A stretch of DNA of 64,000 nucleotides from an uncultured Anaerolineae bacterium (GCA_903875215.1 CAIQVH010000010.1:62001-126000), one strand, 5' to 3'. Positions 41,219-50,508 are shown, numbered from the stretch's first letter. Made by a program: numbers and translations. The notes: a model not told the origin generated them from the letters alone.

Positions 41219-42475
41219 TTAACGATAAAAGCGTGGGAGACGTTTCTTCCAGGCCGTCGGAATGATTTTATCAAGCGCATCATCGGCGGTAACAATGCCA
41301 AGCATCACGTTGGTTTCATCCACCACCGGCACAGCCAGCAGGTCATACTTGGTGATCACCTGGGCAACTTCATCCTGGTCATCCAGCGGCGCCACCGTCT
41401 TGACGCGGTCATCCATAAAATCATGGACAAGGGCACCCGGCTCGGCAAACAACAGGTCAGTCAGCTCAAACACGCCCCGCAGGTGATCGGTCTCATCCAA
41501 AACGTAGATATATGCGAAGGTCTCCACGTCATCGGCCATTTTGCGCAACGACTGGATCGCTTCCCCGGCAGGCATATCGGGAGAGACATAGGCGTAACCG
41601 GTCGTCATAATCCCGCCCGCCGAATCTTCCGGGTAGGTCAACAACATCCGGACTTCATCGGCCTCGTCCTGCTCCATCAACGCCACCAGGCGGCGGCTGC
41701 GTTCCTCCGGAAGTTCGGCCAGCAAATCGGCCGCCTCATCCGGTTCCATTTCCTCCAACAGGTCGGCCACCTTTTCATCCGACATGTGCTCGACCAGTTC
41801 CACCTGGAATTCAGTTTCAACCTGCTCCAGTGTGTCGGCCACCTGCTCCACTTCCAGCGCCTCCAAGAGCTGACCGCTCTCCAGCCGATTCAGGTCACTG
41901 ATAATCTCAGCCACATCGGCCGGATGCAGCTCGGCAATACTATCGGCAGGAACGCGCAGGCGCATGAATTGATCATGGCGCAGCAATTCCACCGCATCCC
42001 AGGCAATCGTATTCTCGGGCAAGCGCAGTTTGAAAGCCGAAGCCAGGCTGTAAGTCGGCGCAGCCAGGCCGACACGGCGCAAAATCCCCATCATGCCAAT
42101 ATCCACATTGCTGACGTATAGTGTGCCACTGATGCGGACCAGTTCGAGATCATTCACGCGCACCACGCGCGCGCCATCCGTATCGATGATCTGTTTATCG
42201 AGCACATCGCGCGAGAGAAAAACATCCTGCTCGGCCGGCTCATACTGCGGCAGATCATCGGCATGACACTTCAAAGGAATGGCCGGGGCGAATAAAGACA
42301 TCACCACCGCAAAAGGCACGGTCACCATCCGGCCATGCCGGTTGATCACCACTCCATCCACCACCGGGTGTGGGAACTCAGCCAGCTCTCGCGCCACCAG
42401 GTCCTCCAGCTTCCCGATAAAGACACCATCCAAATCAGTGATTGTACGGCCCAAAACTTCACTCAAAAACGCCAT
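41219..42475 (-). CDS. Soluble MgtE N-terminal/CBS domain protein with PRC-barrel
   Basis: 418 residues, no membrane helix. Order: two PRC-barrel-like segments (residues 1-60 and about 85-150), an MgtE N-terminal helical domain (about 180-280, SIAELHPADVAEIISDL, LLEEMEPDEAADLLAELP), and a CBS pair (about 285-415). In MgtE channels these parts sense Mg2+ and gate the pore; here the pore is absent and an Nramp homologue follows. It probably regulates that transporter. AGGAGGT precedes the ATG. The leader carries an M-box riboswitch. Confidence 0.88.
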   Translation of the reverse strand: MAFLSEVLGRTITDLDGVFIGKLEDLVARELAEFPHPVVDGVVINRHGRMVTVPFAVVMSLFAPAIPLKCHADDLPQYEPAEQDVFLSRDVLDKQIIDTDGARVVRVNDLELVRISGTLYVSNVDIGMMGILRRVGLAAPTYSLASAFKLRLPENTIAWDAVELLRHDQFMRLRVPADSIAELHPADVAEIISDLNRLESGQLLEALEVEQVADTLEQVETEFQVELVEHMSDEKVADLLEEMEPDEAADLLAELPEERSRRLVALMEQDEADEVRMLLTYPEDSAGGIMTTGYAYVSPDMPAGEAIQSLRKMADDVETFAYIYVLDETDHLRGVFELTDLLFAEPGALVHDFMDDRVKTVAPLDDQDEVAQVITKYDLLAVPVVDETNVMLGIVTADDALDKIIPTAWKKRLPRFYR

Positions 42476-42493
42476 AAGTACCTCCTGTTGCTT

Positions 42494-42637
42494 TTATTTC
42501 TTGCCGAAACGGGCCAAGAACCGGCCGATCAGCGTAATAAGCAATGTCAGGCAACAAAAAACCGCCAGCAAAAGTGCCAGGCGGAGTTTGAGAGGCGTGA
42601 GGCTTTCCCCCGAGAAAAAAGATGAAACCCTGAGACT
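42494..42637 (-). other. Open frame for a single-helix peptide without a standard ATG
   Basis: In the leader between the riboswitch and the MgtE-N gene, one minus frame is open from the TAG at 42638-42640 to a TAA at 42494-42496. Its end encodes LRLALLLAVFCCLTLL then ITLIGRFLARFGKK, a good transmembrane helix with a basic tail. There is no ATG or GTG; an internal TTG could start a 25-residue form, but it has no ribosome site. It could be a small membrane protein with an unusual start, or a decayed one. Confidence 0.25.
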
Positions 42638-42801
42638 CTAACTGGCGAAAGACCTCTCCAGAGCCAGGAGAAATGCACCATCACGCATCGCAAACAACCA
42701 CTGCCTGCCATATTGAGACCTTGGTAGACTACTATCAGCGTCCATGCGCAGACCTCCTCCACAACCATGTGCTAAATTTGGCCAAAGCCAGACACGGCGG
42801 C

Positions 42802-42864
42802 AAAAAGAAACCTCCCGGCCGGGAACCAGGAGGGCATGCACAAAAAAAACCGCGCCTCCTGGTT
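42802..42864 (-). terminator. Expression platform of the M-box: terminator and competing antiterminator
   Basis: Minus strand. Terminator stem: CCTCC (42829-42833) with GGAGG (42811-42815), followed by TTTCTTTTT (42802-42810). Antiterminator: AACCAGGAGG (42855-42864) pairs perfectly with CCTCCTGGTT (42824-42833), which contains the 5' arm of the terminator. AACCAGGAGG also belongs to aptamer helix P1, so Mg2+ binding should free the terminator and turn expression off. Confidence 0.75.
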
Positions 42865-43019
42865 GAGTTTTGGCACTGTGCGTCGTAGAGGAAACCTTCC
42901 CAGCCACATTGGACGGAGCCTTAAGCCGACCCCACCTGGTCTACCCTTTGGCGTCTTTCGACGTTTCAGGACAATGGCCTGTGTTCCACACAGCCGCCTC
43001 ACCTAACGAGGGCTTCAGA
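42855..43019 (-). promoter_or_regulatory. M-box (ykoK) magnesium riboswitch
   Basis: The minus-strand RNA contains the conserved M-box segments in order: CGTTAGGTGAGGC near its 5' end, ACGTCGAAAGACGCC, AAGGGTAGACCAGG, GGCTTAAGGCTCC, and ACAGTGCCAAAACTC near its 3' end. These match the ykoK/mgtE leader of Bacillus as I know it. The P1 helix can form between CCTCGTT at the 5' end and AACCAGGAGG at the 3' end. It lies between a promoter (43030-43058) and a terminator, and controls the MgtE-N/CBS and Nramp genes. The remaining leader (42476-42801) holds no confident gene. Confidence 0.93.
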
Positions 43020-43029
43020 TTGCATGGTT

Positions 43030-43058
43030 ACTATACTCCCGCCGTGCAGAAACGTCAA
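43030..43058 (-). promoter_or_regulatory. Promoter of the M-box transcript
   Basis: Minus strand: -35 TTGACG (43053-43058), 17-base spacer, -10 TATAGT (43030-43035). Transcription would start at about 43023, just before the aptamer. Confidence 0.8.
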
Positions 43059-43127
43059 GCGCTTTGTGAAACATTTCGCAGAGCCTGACTCGAAATTGCA
43101 AGGATCCACAACCGAAGGAAAATACCA

Positions 43128-43156
43128 TTGCATCAATTCTCCACAACCGGTATAGT
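43128..43156 (+). promoter_or_regulatory. Promoter of the deacetylase gene
   Basis: -35 TTGCAT (43128-43133), 17-base spacer, -10 TATAGT (43151-43156), 33 bases before the ATG. Confidence 0.75.
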
Positions 43157-43188
43157 TAACCCACCCCACTGGAAAAGGAATCCCGGCC

Positions 43189-44220
43189 ATGCAAGTCTTC
43201 CACTCTGACGCTCACATCCAGCACGCGCCGCCTTTTGAAATTTTTGACGGCGGAGAAAAAATCCCCAATTTTGAGAGTCCCGAGCGCATGGAACGCATCC
43301 TCGCCGCATTGCGCAGCTCCGGAAATTTCGAAATCCTCCCACCCGAGGACTTCGGCCTGACCCCCATCCTTGCCATCCACGACCAGGGATACCTGGACTT
43401 TCTCGCCAGCGCTTACGCAGAGTGGATGCAGGAACCAACCCCGTACGAAAAAAGCGCCCTGATCCCAGCCACCTTTCCGCCGGGTGGATGGCGCAACCAT
43501 ATCCCCACCTCAGTGCTGGGCAAAGCCGGTTATTACGTCATGGATCTGGCTGCTCCCATTGCCGCCGGAACCTTTAGCGCGGCACTCGCCTCGGCCAACT
43601 GCGCTCTGAGCGGCGCGGCCGCGCTGGCAGCGGGCAGTCGCGCCATCTTTGCCCTGTGCCGGCCACCCGGACATCACGCCGGGCGTGCCAACTGTGGCGG
43701 CTACTGCTACCTGAACAACGCCGCCATCGCCGCCCAATGGCTCTCCCGCCACGGGAATGTTGCCATCCTCGATATTGACTACCACGCCGGGAACGGCACC
43801 CAGGAGATTTTCTTCTCGCGCGCCGACGTTTTAACCATTTCCCTCCATGCCGACCCCAACGAGGAATATCCCTATTTTGCCGGATATGCCGATGAAACCG
43901 GGGCTGGCGCAGGGCTGGGCTTTCACCGCAACTTTCCGCTGCCGCTTGGGGCCGATGATGCGCTCTATTTGCAGACTCTCAGCCAGGCCTGCGAGTTGAT
44001 CCGCGCTTTCGCCCCACAAGCCCTGGTTGTTTCAGCCGGGATGGATATCTATGGCGAGGATCCGCTCGGGAGAATTCGCGTCTCACGCGAAGGCATATCC
44101 CAGATCGGAAAAATGATCGCCGGGTTGAACCTGCCCACGCTGGTGGTGATGGAGGGCGGCTACAACAACGACGCACTGGGCAAAAATGTAGTCGCATTCT
44201 TGAGCAGCTTTCCAGCCTGA
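43189..44220 (+). CDS. Histone-deacetylase-family protein, acetylpolyamine amidohydrolase-like
   Basis: 343 residues, the size of bacterial acetylpolyamine amidohydrolases. Zn-dependent deacetylase motifs: FALCRPPGHHAGRANCGGYCYLNNAA shortened to RPPGHHAG and CYLNNAA (tandem His), LDIDYHAGNGTQE with the metal Asp and His, and SAGMDIYGEDPLG with the second Asp. The N-terminal block (ESPERMERILAALR) is common to the family. Likely role: removing acetyl groups from polyamines, consistent with speD/speE in the same region. It could be another small-molecule deacetylase. Confidence 0.85.
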   Translation: MQVFHSDAHIQHAPPFEIFDGGEKIPNFESPERMERILAALRSSGNFEILPPEDFGLTPILAIHDQGYLDFLASAYAEWMQEPTPYEKSALIPATFPPGGWRNHIPTSVLGKAGYYVMDLAAPIAAGTFSAALASANCALSGAAALAAGSRAIFALCRPPGHHAGRANCGGYCYLNNAAIAAQWLSRHGNVAILDIDYHAGNGTQEIFFSRADVLTISLHADPNEEYPYFAGYADETGAGAGLGFHRNFPLPLGADDALYLQTLSQACELIRAFAPQALVVSAGMDIYGEDPLGRIRVSREGISQIGKMIAGLNLPTLVVMEGGYNNDALGKNVVAFLSSFPA

Positions 44221-44246
44221 TTTGCCCTTCACAACGCAAAAAATGA

Positions 44247-44278
44247 CACCGGGGACTTGCTTACGCAAGTCCCCGGTG
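44247..44278. terminator. Bidirectional terminator between the deacetylase and S41 protease genes
   Basis: 14-bp perfect arms CACCGGGGACTTGC (44247-44260) and GCAAGTCCCCGGTG (44265-44278). In the minus direction a T6 run follows. Confidence 0.93.
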
Positions 44279-44301
44279 CGTTGAACAAATCTCATCCAGC
44301 C

Positions 44302-46836
44302 TTACGGTTTGACGAAAACTCCATACTCCATGATGTAATCGCCGGGCTCGTAATCGGCCATGCCATCATTAATTCTGGCATCAAAGGTGGCCGTAGTGGT
44401 GAGATGATGCTCACCGCCGAGCCACTCGCTGAGGGCCGTATATACCAGGCGACACTGCTGGCCATTGGATTCGGTTTCGTAATTGGTCATCTGGCTGCTC
44501 ACGTCCACACCGTCCAGTTGAAAAGCCAGCTGGATGTGTTCGAAATTCTGCTTGAGCGTGGTGACATCCTTGGCGCACCAGGCGTAGGCCCAGATCAGGT
44601 TTTGAGATTTCACCAGCGGCACGGTAAAGGTGAGGGTGCCGGGCTTGGAATAATCGGCGGTCTCATACTTCTCACGCGCCTTGTCTTCCAGGAATTTTTC
44701 GCCACCGGTCAGGGCGGCTTCGGCCTCTCCGGCACTGGCCAGCTTGGGCGCAGCGGCGGGAGTAATGCCGGCACCCTGGGGCTGGCTGACGACTTTTTCG
44801 GCATAAGTCAGAACCACGTCTTCCCCATCAAATTGGCGTTTGAGAATTTCAAGATTGACAGGCACTTTGACGGTCGGAACAACACCCTTGCCTTCAAGAT
44901 GGATTTCACCCTGCGCATCAACCGCGCGGCCAATCGTCAGCTGAACGGTCGTGCTCTCGGGCATCAGGAACTGCTCCACGCTGCCGCCCGCCCCTTCGCT
45001 GGGGTACTGCCCGACCACGGTGGCGCGGCCATTGATGGTCATGTTATAAGAGAAAAATTCACAGGCGCTGGCGCAGCCCGGCCCAACCATGACAACCACC
45101 GGCCCGTCATACTGCAAATCCGCCTGCGGGGGCAACATGCGGGTTTCATCACCGGGATCCATGTAAAACTGACCGCTGCCTTTGTTATAGAAAGCCGTAT
45201 TGCCAACTACGGTTTCCTGACCGAAGAAGTAAGCTGCCATTTGATCAGCCAACCAGCCGCTACCACCACCATTCAACCGCAGATCGAGTATCACACCCGG
45301 AACCTGATTCTCCTTAAAGTAGCGGATGGCGCGCTCCCAGACCTGAATCGACAGCACGTCGTTATCTGAAAAACTGCTGATCTTGATATACCCATAACCG
45401 CTGGGCAAAACCTTGAATTCAACTGGCAATGCCGTATCCGCAGCACCAGCATAGATGGACGAAGAAGCAAAGCTTTCACGCTCGGCAACGACCGGCAGAC
45501 TGGCAATCTGCTCACTGGCGCCTGGATTTTTAAAGGTGACTTCCACCTGACCCTTATCCAGTTTGAAACGCAGGGCATATCGCAGCTGCTGGTAACGCTT
45601 ATTCGTCGGATTACTGAAAGGCGAAGACCACGGAACCGCCGCATCCACTGCTTCGGCAGCAGATTTCCCATCCAGCGACAGGATTTCCGCGCCCCAGACC
45701 ATACCGGCCTGTTCGGCGGGGCCGCCCGGTAAAATGAAGTTGGCAACGATCTGGCCATCATCCGTTTCGCGCATGGCAAAACCAAGGCCACCGGCGGTCT
45801 CTGCGGTGAAATCGCCGCGGACAGCGGTCTGGTCAAAGCCCACATGAGTATCGGGGATCGACCAGATGAAATCACGCAGGGCAAGGGCATAGGCGTGTTT
45901 GTCCTTGCTTTTCTGGGCTGATTCGAAGCGCGGGCGGAATTCAGCAGCCTTGGCATCCCAATCAATTTTTTTGAAATCGGTAAAGGCGTATTCGCGCTTG
46001 AATTTGTCGAGCATCTTATCGAAGGCGTCAACGTATGAAAGGCTGGAAAAATCATCCAGGGCGGAGCCTTCCGGTTCGAGCAGGTCAACAACCGGGTTTT
46101 CGGAACGATCCATGCCGAAGGGAGTTTGATCCAAATCGATCAGCGACCAGCCAGCCGGCAGGTTGGTGATCGGATCATCATCCGTGAATAGTTTTTTGTC
46201 GTCGCCAAAACCGGAGGGGAATTGCTGACTGGCATCCGGGGCGTAGACGAGGTACTTGCCGCCAAACACTTCCAGGTAAGAATCGCGGCTGTCGCTTACG
46301 CGCGTGGAGGCATAGGCCGAAGACCAACCGCCGCCGCCCTGATCACGCCGTTCGAGATAGGGGTCGCCCCAGGTATTTGTCCAGTAGGCTACGGCGAAAA
46401 CCATCACACCGGTATCCTGTTTACCGTCATGGTTGACATCGTGCAGGCTGCCGTTGGGGACTGCGGGCAGAGTCAGGCTGTAGGTGAACGGGGATTTGTA
46501 AAAATCCGAGGTGATCTGTCCAATCACCTGTGATTCGACCGGGATCACGAACTTGCGGTCGCGGGTGACGAAACCGCCCTGGTCTTCGAGAATGATGACC
46601 GGTTCAGCCACGCCCATAGTGAAAAAGGAATTGGTGTAGGCCACCTGCCCGGTGATGATTTTCGGGCCGCCGCTCTGTTCGGCGGCTGGAGCTGGAGCAG
46701 AGGTTTCGGCGGGCAGCGGGGTGACGGCATTTTCAACGGGTTTGGCTGGCCCGGCCACGGGGGTGACTGGTCCACAGGCCGCAGCCAGGATACCCATGAC
46801 TAATAAACAGGTCAGAATAACCATTTTTCGATGCAT
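44302..46836 (-). CDS. Large S41-family (C-terminal processing) protease lipoprotein
   Basis: 844 residues from the ATG at 46836, which has a GGAGGTAA ribosome site. Lipobox LAAAC with Cys21, then an Ala/Pro-rich tether. Residues about 60-250 form a beta-rich domain of unknown family. A PDZ-like region (AGGLGFAMRE to GGPAEQAGMVWGAEILSLDG) precedes the S41 core, with GVILDLRLNGGGSG and VVMVGPGCASACEFFSYN carrying the nucleophilic Ser. The C-terminal 170 residues are not recognised. It is a surface protease or peptidase, single-gene unit. Confidence 0.88.
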   Translation of the reverse strand: MHRKMVILTCLLVMGILAAACGPVTPVAGPAKPVENAVTPLPAETSAPAPAAEQSGGPKIITGQVAYTNSFFTMGVAEPVIILEDQGGFVTRDRKFVIPVESQVIGQITSDFYKSPFTYSLTLPAVPNGSLHDVNHDGKQDTGVMVFAVAYWTNTWGDPYLERRDQGGGGWSSAYASTRVSDSRDSYLEVFGGKYLVYAPDASQQFPSGFGDDKKLFTDDDPITNLPAGWSLIDLDQTPFGMDRSENPVVDLLEPEGSALDDFSSLSYVDAFDKMLDKFKREYAFTDFKKIDWDAKAAEFRPRFESAQKSKDKHAYALALRDFIWSIPDTHVGFDQTAVRGDFTAETAGGLGFAMRETDDGQIVANFILPGGPAEQAGMVWGAEILSLDGKSAAEAVDAAVPWSSPFSNPTNKRYQQLRYALRFKLDKGQVEVTFKNPGASEQIASLPVVAERESFASSSIYAGAADTALPVEFKVLPSGYGYIKISSFSDNDVLSIQVWERAIRYFKENQVPGVILDLRLNGGGSGWLADQMAAYFFGQETVVGNTAFYNKGSGQFYMDPGDETRMLPPQADLQYDGPVVVMVGPGCASACEFFSYNMTINGRATVVGQYPSEGAGGSVEQFLMPESTTVQLTIGRAVDAQGEIHLEGKGVVPTVKVPVNLEILKRQFDGEDVVLTYAEKVVSQPQGAGITPAAAPKLASAGEAEAALTGGEKFLEDKAREKYETADYSKPGTLTFTVPLVKSQNLIWAYAWCAKDVTTLKQNFEHIQLAFQLDGVDVSSQMTNYETESNGQQCRLVYTALSEWLGGEHHLTTTATFDARINDGMADYEPGDYIMEYGVFVKP

Positions 46837-46930
46837 AAGATTACCTCCATGGTGTGCATAGAATATGCTGGATCGAGGATTCACCGCAAGCGGGGAAATT
46901 GTTCCGCTATTATACAACCGAGTTGGTGAC

Positions 46931-46966
46931 GAAACAAAACCGGCGCCGGACTGTGCGCCGACGCCG
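46931..46966 (-). terminator. Terminator at the end of the fucose operon
   Basis: Stem of CGGCGCCGG (46941-46949) with CCGACGCCG (46958-46966), one G-U pair; in the minus direction TTTTGTTTC follows. It lies about 30 bases after the fucU stop. Confidence 0.7.
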
Positions 46967-46997
46967 ATTCCGCTCACCCGGAAGGTGAGTTTCGGAC

Positions 46998-47432
46998 CTA
47001 AGACATTTTCACCACGCCTTTTTTGAGCACCAGGTTGGCATATTGGGCCATTTCGCTGGTCGCCACCACTGCATAAGCTTGGCGGGCGCGCTCATAAAAA
47101 GCAAACCGTTCGATGGCTTCAAAGTCGGTGAAGGCCGGGTTGTTTTTCTTCAAAATGGCTCGATATTCTTCCCAAATGAGTGGTTTGTACGGGTCCCCGG
47201 GCACGACGGCCATCAGACCGACCGGTTTTTCGACGTAGGTATCGAGCGGAAAAATTTGCAGGATGGCTTCCAGCAGGGGCGGAGCATTCAAGCCGTCGGC
47301 GCGTACCAGTCGCCGGGCCACGCTGCCAGCGGGGAAGTTGCCGTCGGCAATGATCAATTCGTCACCGTGACCCATTTCCATCAAAATTTTGATCAGGTCA
47401 GGCGAAATCAGCGGGGAAATTCCTTTGAGCAT
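46998..47432 (-). CDS. fucU: L-fucose mutarotase (RbsD/FucU family)
   Basis: 144 residues. MLKGISPLISPDLIKILMEMGHGDE is the family N-terminus (key: MGHGDE with the conserved His and Asp), then IADGNFPAGS. It interconverts anomers of L-fucose so that the isomerase or kinase gets the right form. The FucU rather than RbsD call rests on ADGNFPA and on the fucI gene 21 bases upstream. Last gene of the operon. Confidence 0.92.
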   Translation of the reverse strand: MLKGISPLISPDLIKILMEMGHGDELIIADGNFPAGSVARRLVRADGLNAPPLLEAILQIFPLDTYVEKPVGLMAVVPGDPYKPLIWEEYRAILKKNNPAFTDFEAIERFAFYERARQAYAVVATSEMAQYANLVLKKGVVKMS

Positions 47433-47453
47433 GATGTTCTCCCAGAACCATTT

Positions 47454-49250
47454 TTATCCGTAAACGGGGCCAAAGGTGGCGCAGGCGCGATAATCGGCAC
47501 TGGTATAGTCACTGGCGCCAAAAGCGCTCCAGGCGCTTGGGCGGAAAATTTTCTCGTCGGGGACATTGTGCATGCAAACCGGAATGCGCAGGATGGAAGC
47601 CAGGCTGATCATGTCGGCGCCGATGTGACCATAGCTCAAGGCACCGTGATTAGCGCCCCAATTGGCCATGACCGAGTAAACATCACGGAAAGCGCCCTGC
47701 CCGGTGACATTCGGGACAAACCAGTGGGTCGGCCAGGTGGGGTCGGTGCGTTCGTTCAGGGTGGTGTGAACGTTTTCGGGCAGGTCGACGGTCCAGCCTT
47801 CGGCGATTTGCAGGACTGGGCCAAGACCTTTGACCAGATTGAGGCGACTCATGGTGACGGGCATCCCGCCGCGGGTCAGAAATCCGCTGGAGTAGCCGCC
47901 GCCGCGGAAGTAGCCTGTGTTGGCCGGGTACCAGGTGGTTGCCTCGAAGCATTTCCTGGCTTCTGCGGGCGTGACCTGCCACCAGGGTTTGATGGCGGGT
48001 TGGCCGTCGATTTCGTGCCAGCCGGTGGCGTCCAGCGTGGCAGCGCCAGAATTGATGAGATGGATGAATCCGCCCGCCGCGCGGCCGTTGACTTCGTAGC
48101 CAGTAACGCGCTTGACGGCATCTGGGCTCCAGTAGGTGCGCACATCCGCAAAAACCTGGGCGGTATTGGTGAGCAGGTGACCAAAGAGCATGGTTGCGCC
48201 GTTCAGGCTGTCGTTTTCGGTGGCGACGATGTAGGGCTGGCGCGGGCCGTTCCAGTCGAGGGAGGTGTTCAGGATGGCTTCAAGGAAATCGCCATTCGGC
48301 TGGTAATCCGTCCACTGCCGCTGGCCTTGAAAGCCGGATAGGATGGCATTGTGCCCGAGCGCTTCCTCGGCAAATCCAAGTTCGGCCAGGCGCGGGTTGC
48401 CGTTCATCAGGTCGCGGGCGATCAAAGTCATTTTGACAACTTTTTCCCAATCTTGATCTTTTTGGGCGCGCGTGCGTTGATGGCTGGGCGGGTTGTACTC
48501 GCGACCTTCCGGGCAGTTTTCCTTGACCCACGGCATGGCGCGCTGGAACTCTTCAGAGTCGTAGATGCCAAAGTCGATGCGCCGCAGGAATTCGGTTGTA
48601 TCGATGACTTCGACGCGCATCCCCAGATAAGACTCAAAGAACGGCTGGTCAACGATGGAACCGGCAATGCCCATGGAAACGCCGCCCATCGAGAGATATG
48701 ATTTTCCGCGCATGGTGGCGGCTGCCAGCCCGGCGCGGGCAAAACGAAGCAGTTTTTCCTTGACATCCTCCGGGATATTCTTATCTCCGGAATCCTGCAC
48801 ATCGTGCCCGTAAATCGAAAACGCGGGCAAACCTTTCTGGTTGTGCGCGGCCAGCACAGCCGCCAGATAAACAGCGCCGGGGCGTTCCGTCCCGTTGAAG
48901 CCCCAGACCGCTTTCGGGATGAGCGGATCCATATCCATTGTTTCGGAGCCATAGCACCAACAGGGCGAAACAGTGATCGAAAGACCTACGCCCGCGCGGG
49001 AAAATTTCTCGGCACAGGCGGCCGCCTCGGCCACGCCGCCAATATTTGTATCCGCAATGACACATTCTACTGGCTGACCATTTGGATGGCGTAAGTTGGC
49101 GGTCAACAAGTCAGCAACTGCATGTGCCAACGACATGGTAGTCTCTTCGAGCGATTCGCGCACGCCCTGCCAGCGCCCATCAATCGCAGGCCGAATACCG
49201 ATCTTGGGCAATCCGCCAATCCAACGGTTCGGGGCATAGGTTTCAGACAT
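47454..49250 (-). CDS. fucI: L-fucose isomerase
   Basis: 598 residues from the ATG at 49250 with GGAGGTAATA upstream; full length for FucI. Family segments: [59 protein letters not shown] shortened to [12 protein letters not shown], and [18 protein letters not shown] with the metal Glu and Asp. It converts L-fucose to L-fuculose in the cytosol. Many relatives also accept D-arabinose. The matching kinase (fucK) and aldolase (fucA) are not in this window. Confidence 0.95.
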   Translation of the reverse strand: MSETYAPNRWIGGLPKIGIRPAIDGRWQGVRESLEETTMSLAHAVADLLTANLRHPNGQPVECVIADTNIGGVAEAAACAEKFSRAGVGLSITVSPCWCYGSETMDMDPLIPKAVWGFNGTERPGAVYLAAVLAAHNQKGLPAFSIYGHDVQDSGDKNIPEDVKEKLLRFARAGLAAATMRGKSYLSMGGVSMGIAGSIVDQPFFESYLGMRVEVIDTTEFLRRIDFGIYDSEEFQRAMPWVKENCPEGREYNPPSHQRTRAQKDQDWEKVVKMTLIARDLMNGNPRLAELGFAEEALGHNAILSGFQGQRQWTDYQPNGDFLEAILNTSLDWNGPRQPYIVATENDSLNGATMLFGHLLTNTAQVFADVRTYWSPDAVKRVTGYEVNGRAAGGFIHLINSGAATLDATGWHEIDGQPAIKPWWQVTPAEARKCFEATTWYPANTGYFRGGGYSSGFLTRGGMPVTMSRLNLVKGLGPVLQIAEGWTVDLPENVHTTLNERTDPTWPTHWFVPNVTGQGAFRDVYSVMANWGANHGALSYGHIGADMISLASILRIPVCMHNVPDEKIFRPSAWSAFGASDYTSADYRACATFGPVYG

Positions 49251-49291
49251 TATTACCTCCAAGTGATAAAAAAATGACAATCTGCCGCTCA

Positions 49292-49351
49292 AAAAGATGC
49301 CCTATGCTATAAGCTGGATCGAAACCGGGCTTTAGCAGTAGGGCATCTTTT
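49292..49351 (-). terminator. Intra-operon hairpin between the binding-protein gene and fucI
   Basis: 13-bp perfect outer arms AAAAGATGCCCTA (49292-49304) and TAGGGCATCTTTT (49339-49351), with further inner pairing (TGCTATAAGC with GCTTTAGCA). In the minus direction TTTTT follows. It could attenuate transcription into fucI and keep the binding protein more abundant. Confidence 0.75.
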
Positions 49352-49406
49352 ATTCAGCCCCAGAAGCAGGGCACAGTCAACCGCTGGTGATTAGCCAGCT
49401 GGCAAA

Positions 49407-50384
49407 TTACTTGTACAGCACAGCCTGGATCTTGGCGTCGTCGATGTTGGTCTTGTCGTACCAGTAGAAGCCAGTGTCGATGACCTTGGGCAGAGTCTCG
49501 CCCTTGTAGGCCTTGAGGGCAGCTTCAACGCATTTGTAGCCGATACCGACGGGGTTCTGGGTGATAGCGCCCGCTTCGGTGCCTGCGCGGATGGCGTCCA
49601 TCTGCTGTTGGCCGGAGTCATAACCGATCACAACGATTTTGCCTTCCATGCCCAGTTCCTTTACAGCGTTCAAAACGCCGATGATGGAACCTTCATTGGC
49701 GCCAAAGAAGCCCTTCAGGTTCGGGTGCGCCTGAATGATGGCCTTGGCCAGGTCGGTGGATTTGAGCTGATCGCCGCCGCCGTACTGCGTGTCGACAATC
49801 GTGACTTTCGGGTACTTGCTTACGATCTGGTCGGTGAAGCCCTTGACGCGATCGATACCGGTGCGGCTGGTCTGATCGTGAGCGATGATGGCAACTTCGC
49901 CTTCGCCGCCGATGAGTTCAACCATCTTGTCAGCGGCCAGGTTGGTCGCGGCAATGTTGTCGGTGGAAGCGGTGGCAGCCGGGATGTCACTGTCAACACC
50001 AGAGTCGAAACCGATGACGGGGATGTTGGCGGCTTTGGCTTTTTCCAACAGGGGCTGGAAAGCCTTGGAGTCAACAGCGGCCAGACAAATCGCGGCGGGT
50101 TTCTTGTCCAGAGCGGTCTGGAACATTTCAACCTGCTTGTCCACCATAGCTTCAGATTCAGGACCTTCGAAGGTGATATCCACATTCAGGTCTTTGGCGG
50201 CCTGTTCGGCGCCCAATTTCACTGCCTGCCAGAACTGGTGCTGGAAGCCCTTGGAAATCACGGGAATGTAGGGTTTCGCAGCAGCAGGAGCTTCGGTTGC
50301 CTGTGCGGCAGGGGCGCAACCTGTAACCAGGGCAACCACAACCAAAAGGCTGATCAGGGTGGCTAATACTTTTTTGGTAGTCAT
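49407..50384 (-). CDS. Sugar ABC transporter substrate-binding lipoprotein (RbsB-like)
   Basis: 325 residues. Lipobox VTGC with Cys23. The type I periplasmic binding protein fold of the ribose/galactose family is clear: ISKGFQHQFWQAVKLGAEQAAKDLN, AICLAAVDSKAFQPLLEKAKAANIPVIGFDS in pieces, and GFFGANEGSIIGVLNAVKELG. Linkage to fucI and fucU suggests L-fucose or a related deoxy- or C6 sugar as ligand. Confidence 0.93.
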   Translation of the reverse strand: MTTKKVLATLISLLVVVALVTGCAPAAQATEAPAAAKPYIPVISKGFQHQFWQAVKLGAEQAAKDLNVDITFEGPESEAMVDKQVEMFQTALDKKPAAICLAAVDSKAFQPLLEKAKAANIPVIGFDSGVDSDIPAATASTDNIAATNLAADKMVELIGGEGEVAIIAHDQTSRTGIDRVKGFTDQIVSKYPKVTIVDTQYGGGDQLKSTDLAKAIIQAHPNLKGFFGANEGSIIGVLNAVKELGMEGKIVVIGYDSGQQQMDAIRAGTEAGAITQNPVGIGYKCVEAALKAYKGETLPKVIDTGFYWYDKTNIDDAKIQAVLYK

Positions 50385-50508
50385 AGATTCTCCTCGAATT
50401 GAAATTTTGAATGGTACGTGACAGGATTAATGGATCTTTCTATATCTTATTTGGCGATAATAGGCCTCCTTATAAAGTTATTTTTTAGATTGCCGCGACG
50501 ATCAATTT

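Noticed and set aside
42547-42768. 73-codon minus-strand frame in the magnesium leader
   Set aside because: Trp/Cys/Val-rich with no domain or ribosome site; the region is better explained as riboswitch leader.
47043-48341. 432-codon open frame opposite fucI and fucU
   Set aside because: It spans two real genes antisense, with no ribosome site and a composition typical of shadow frames.
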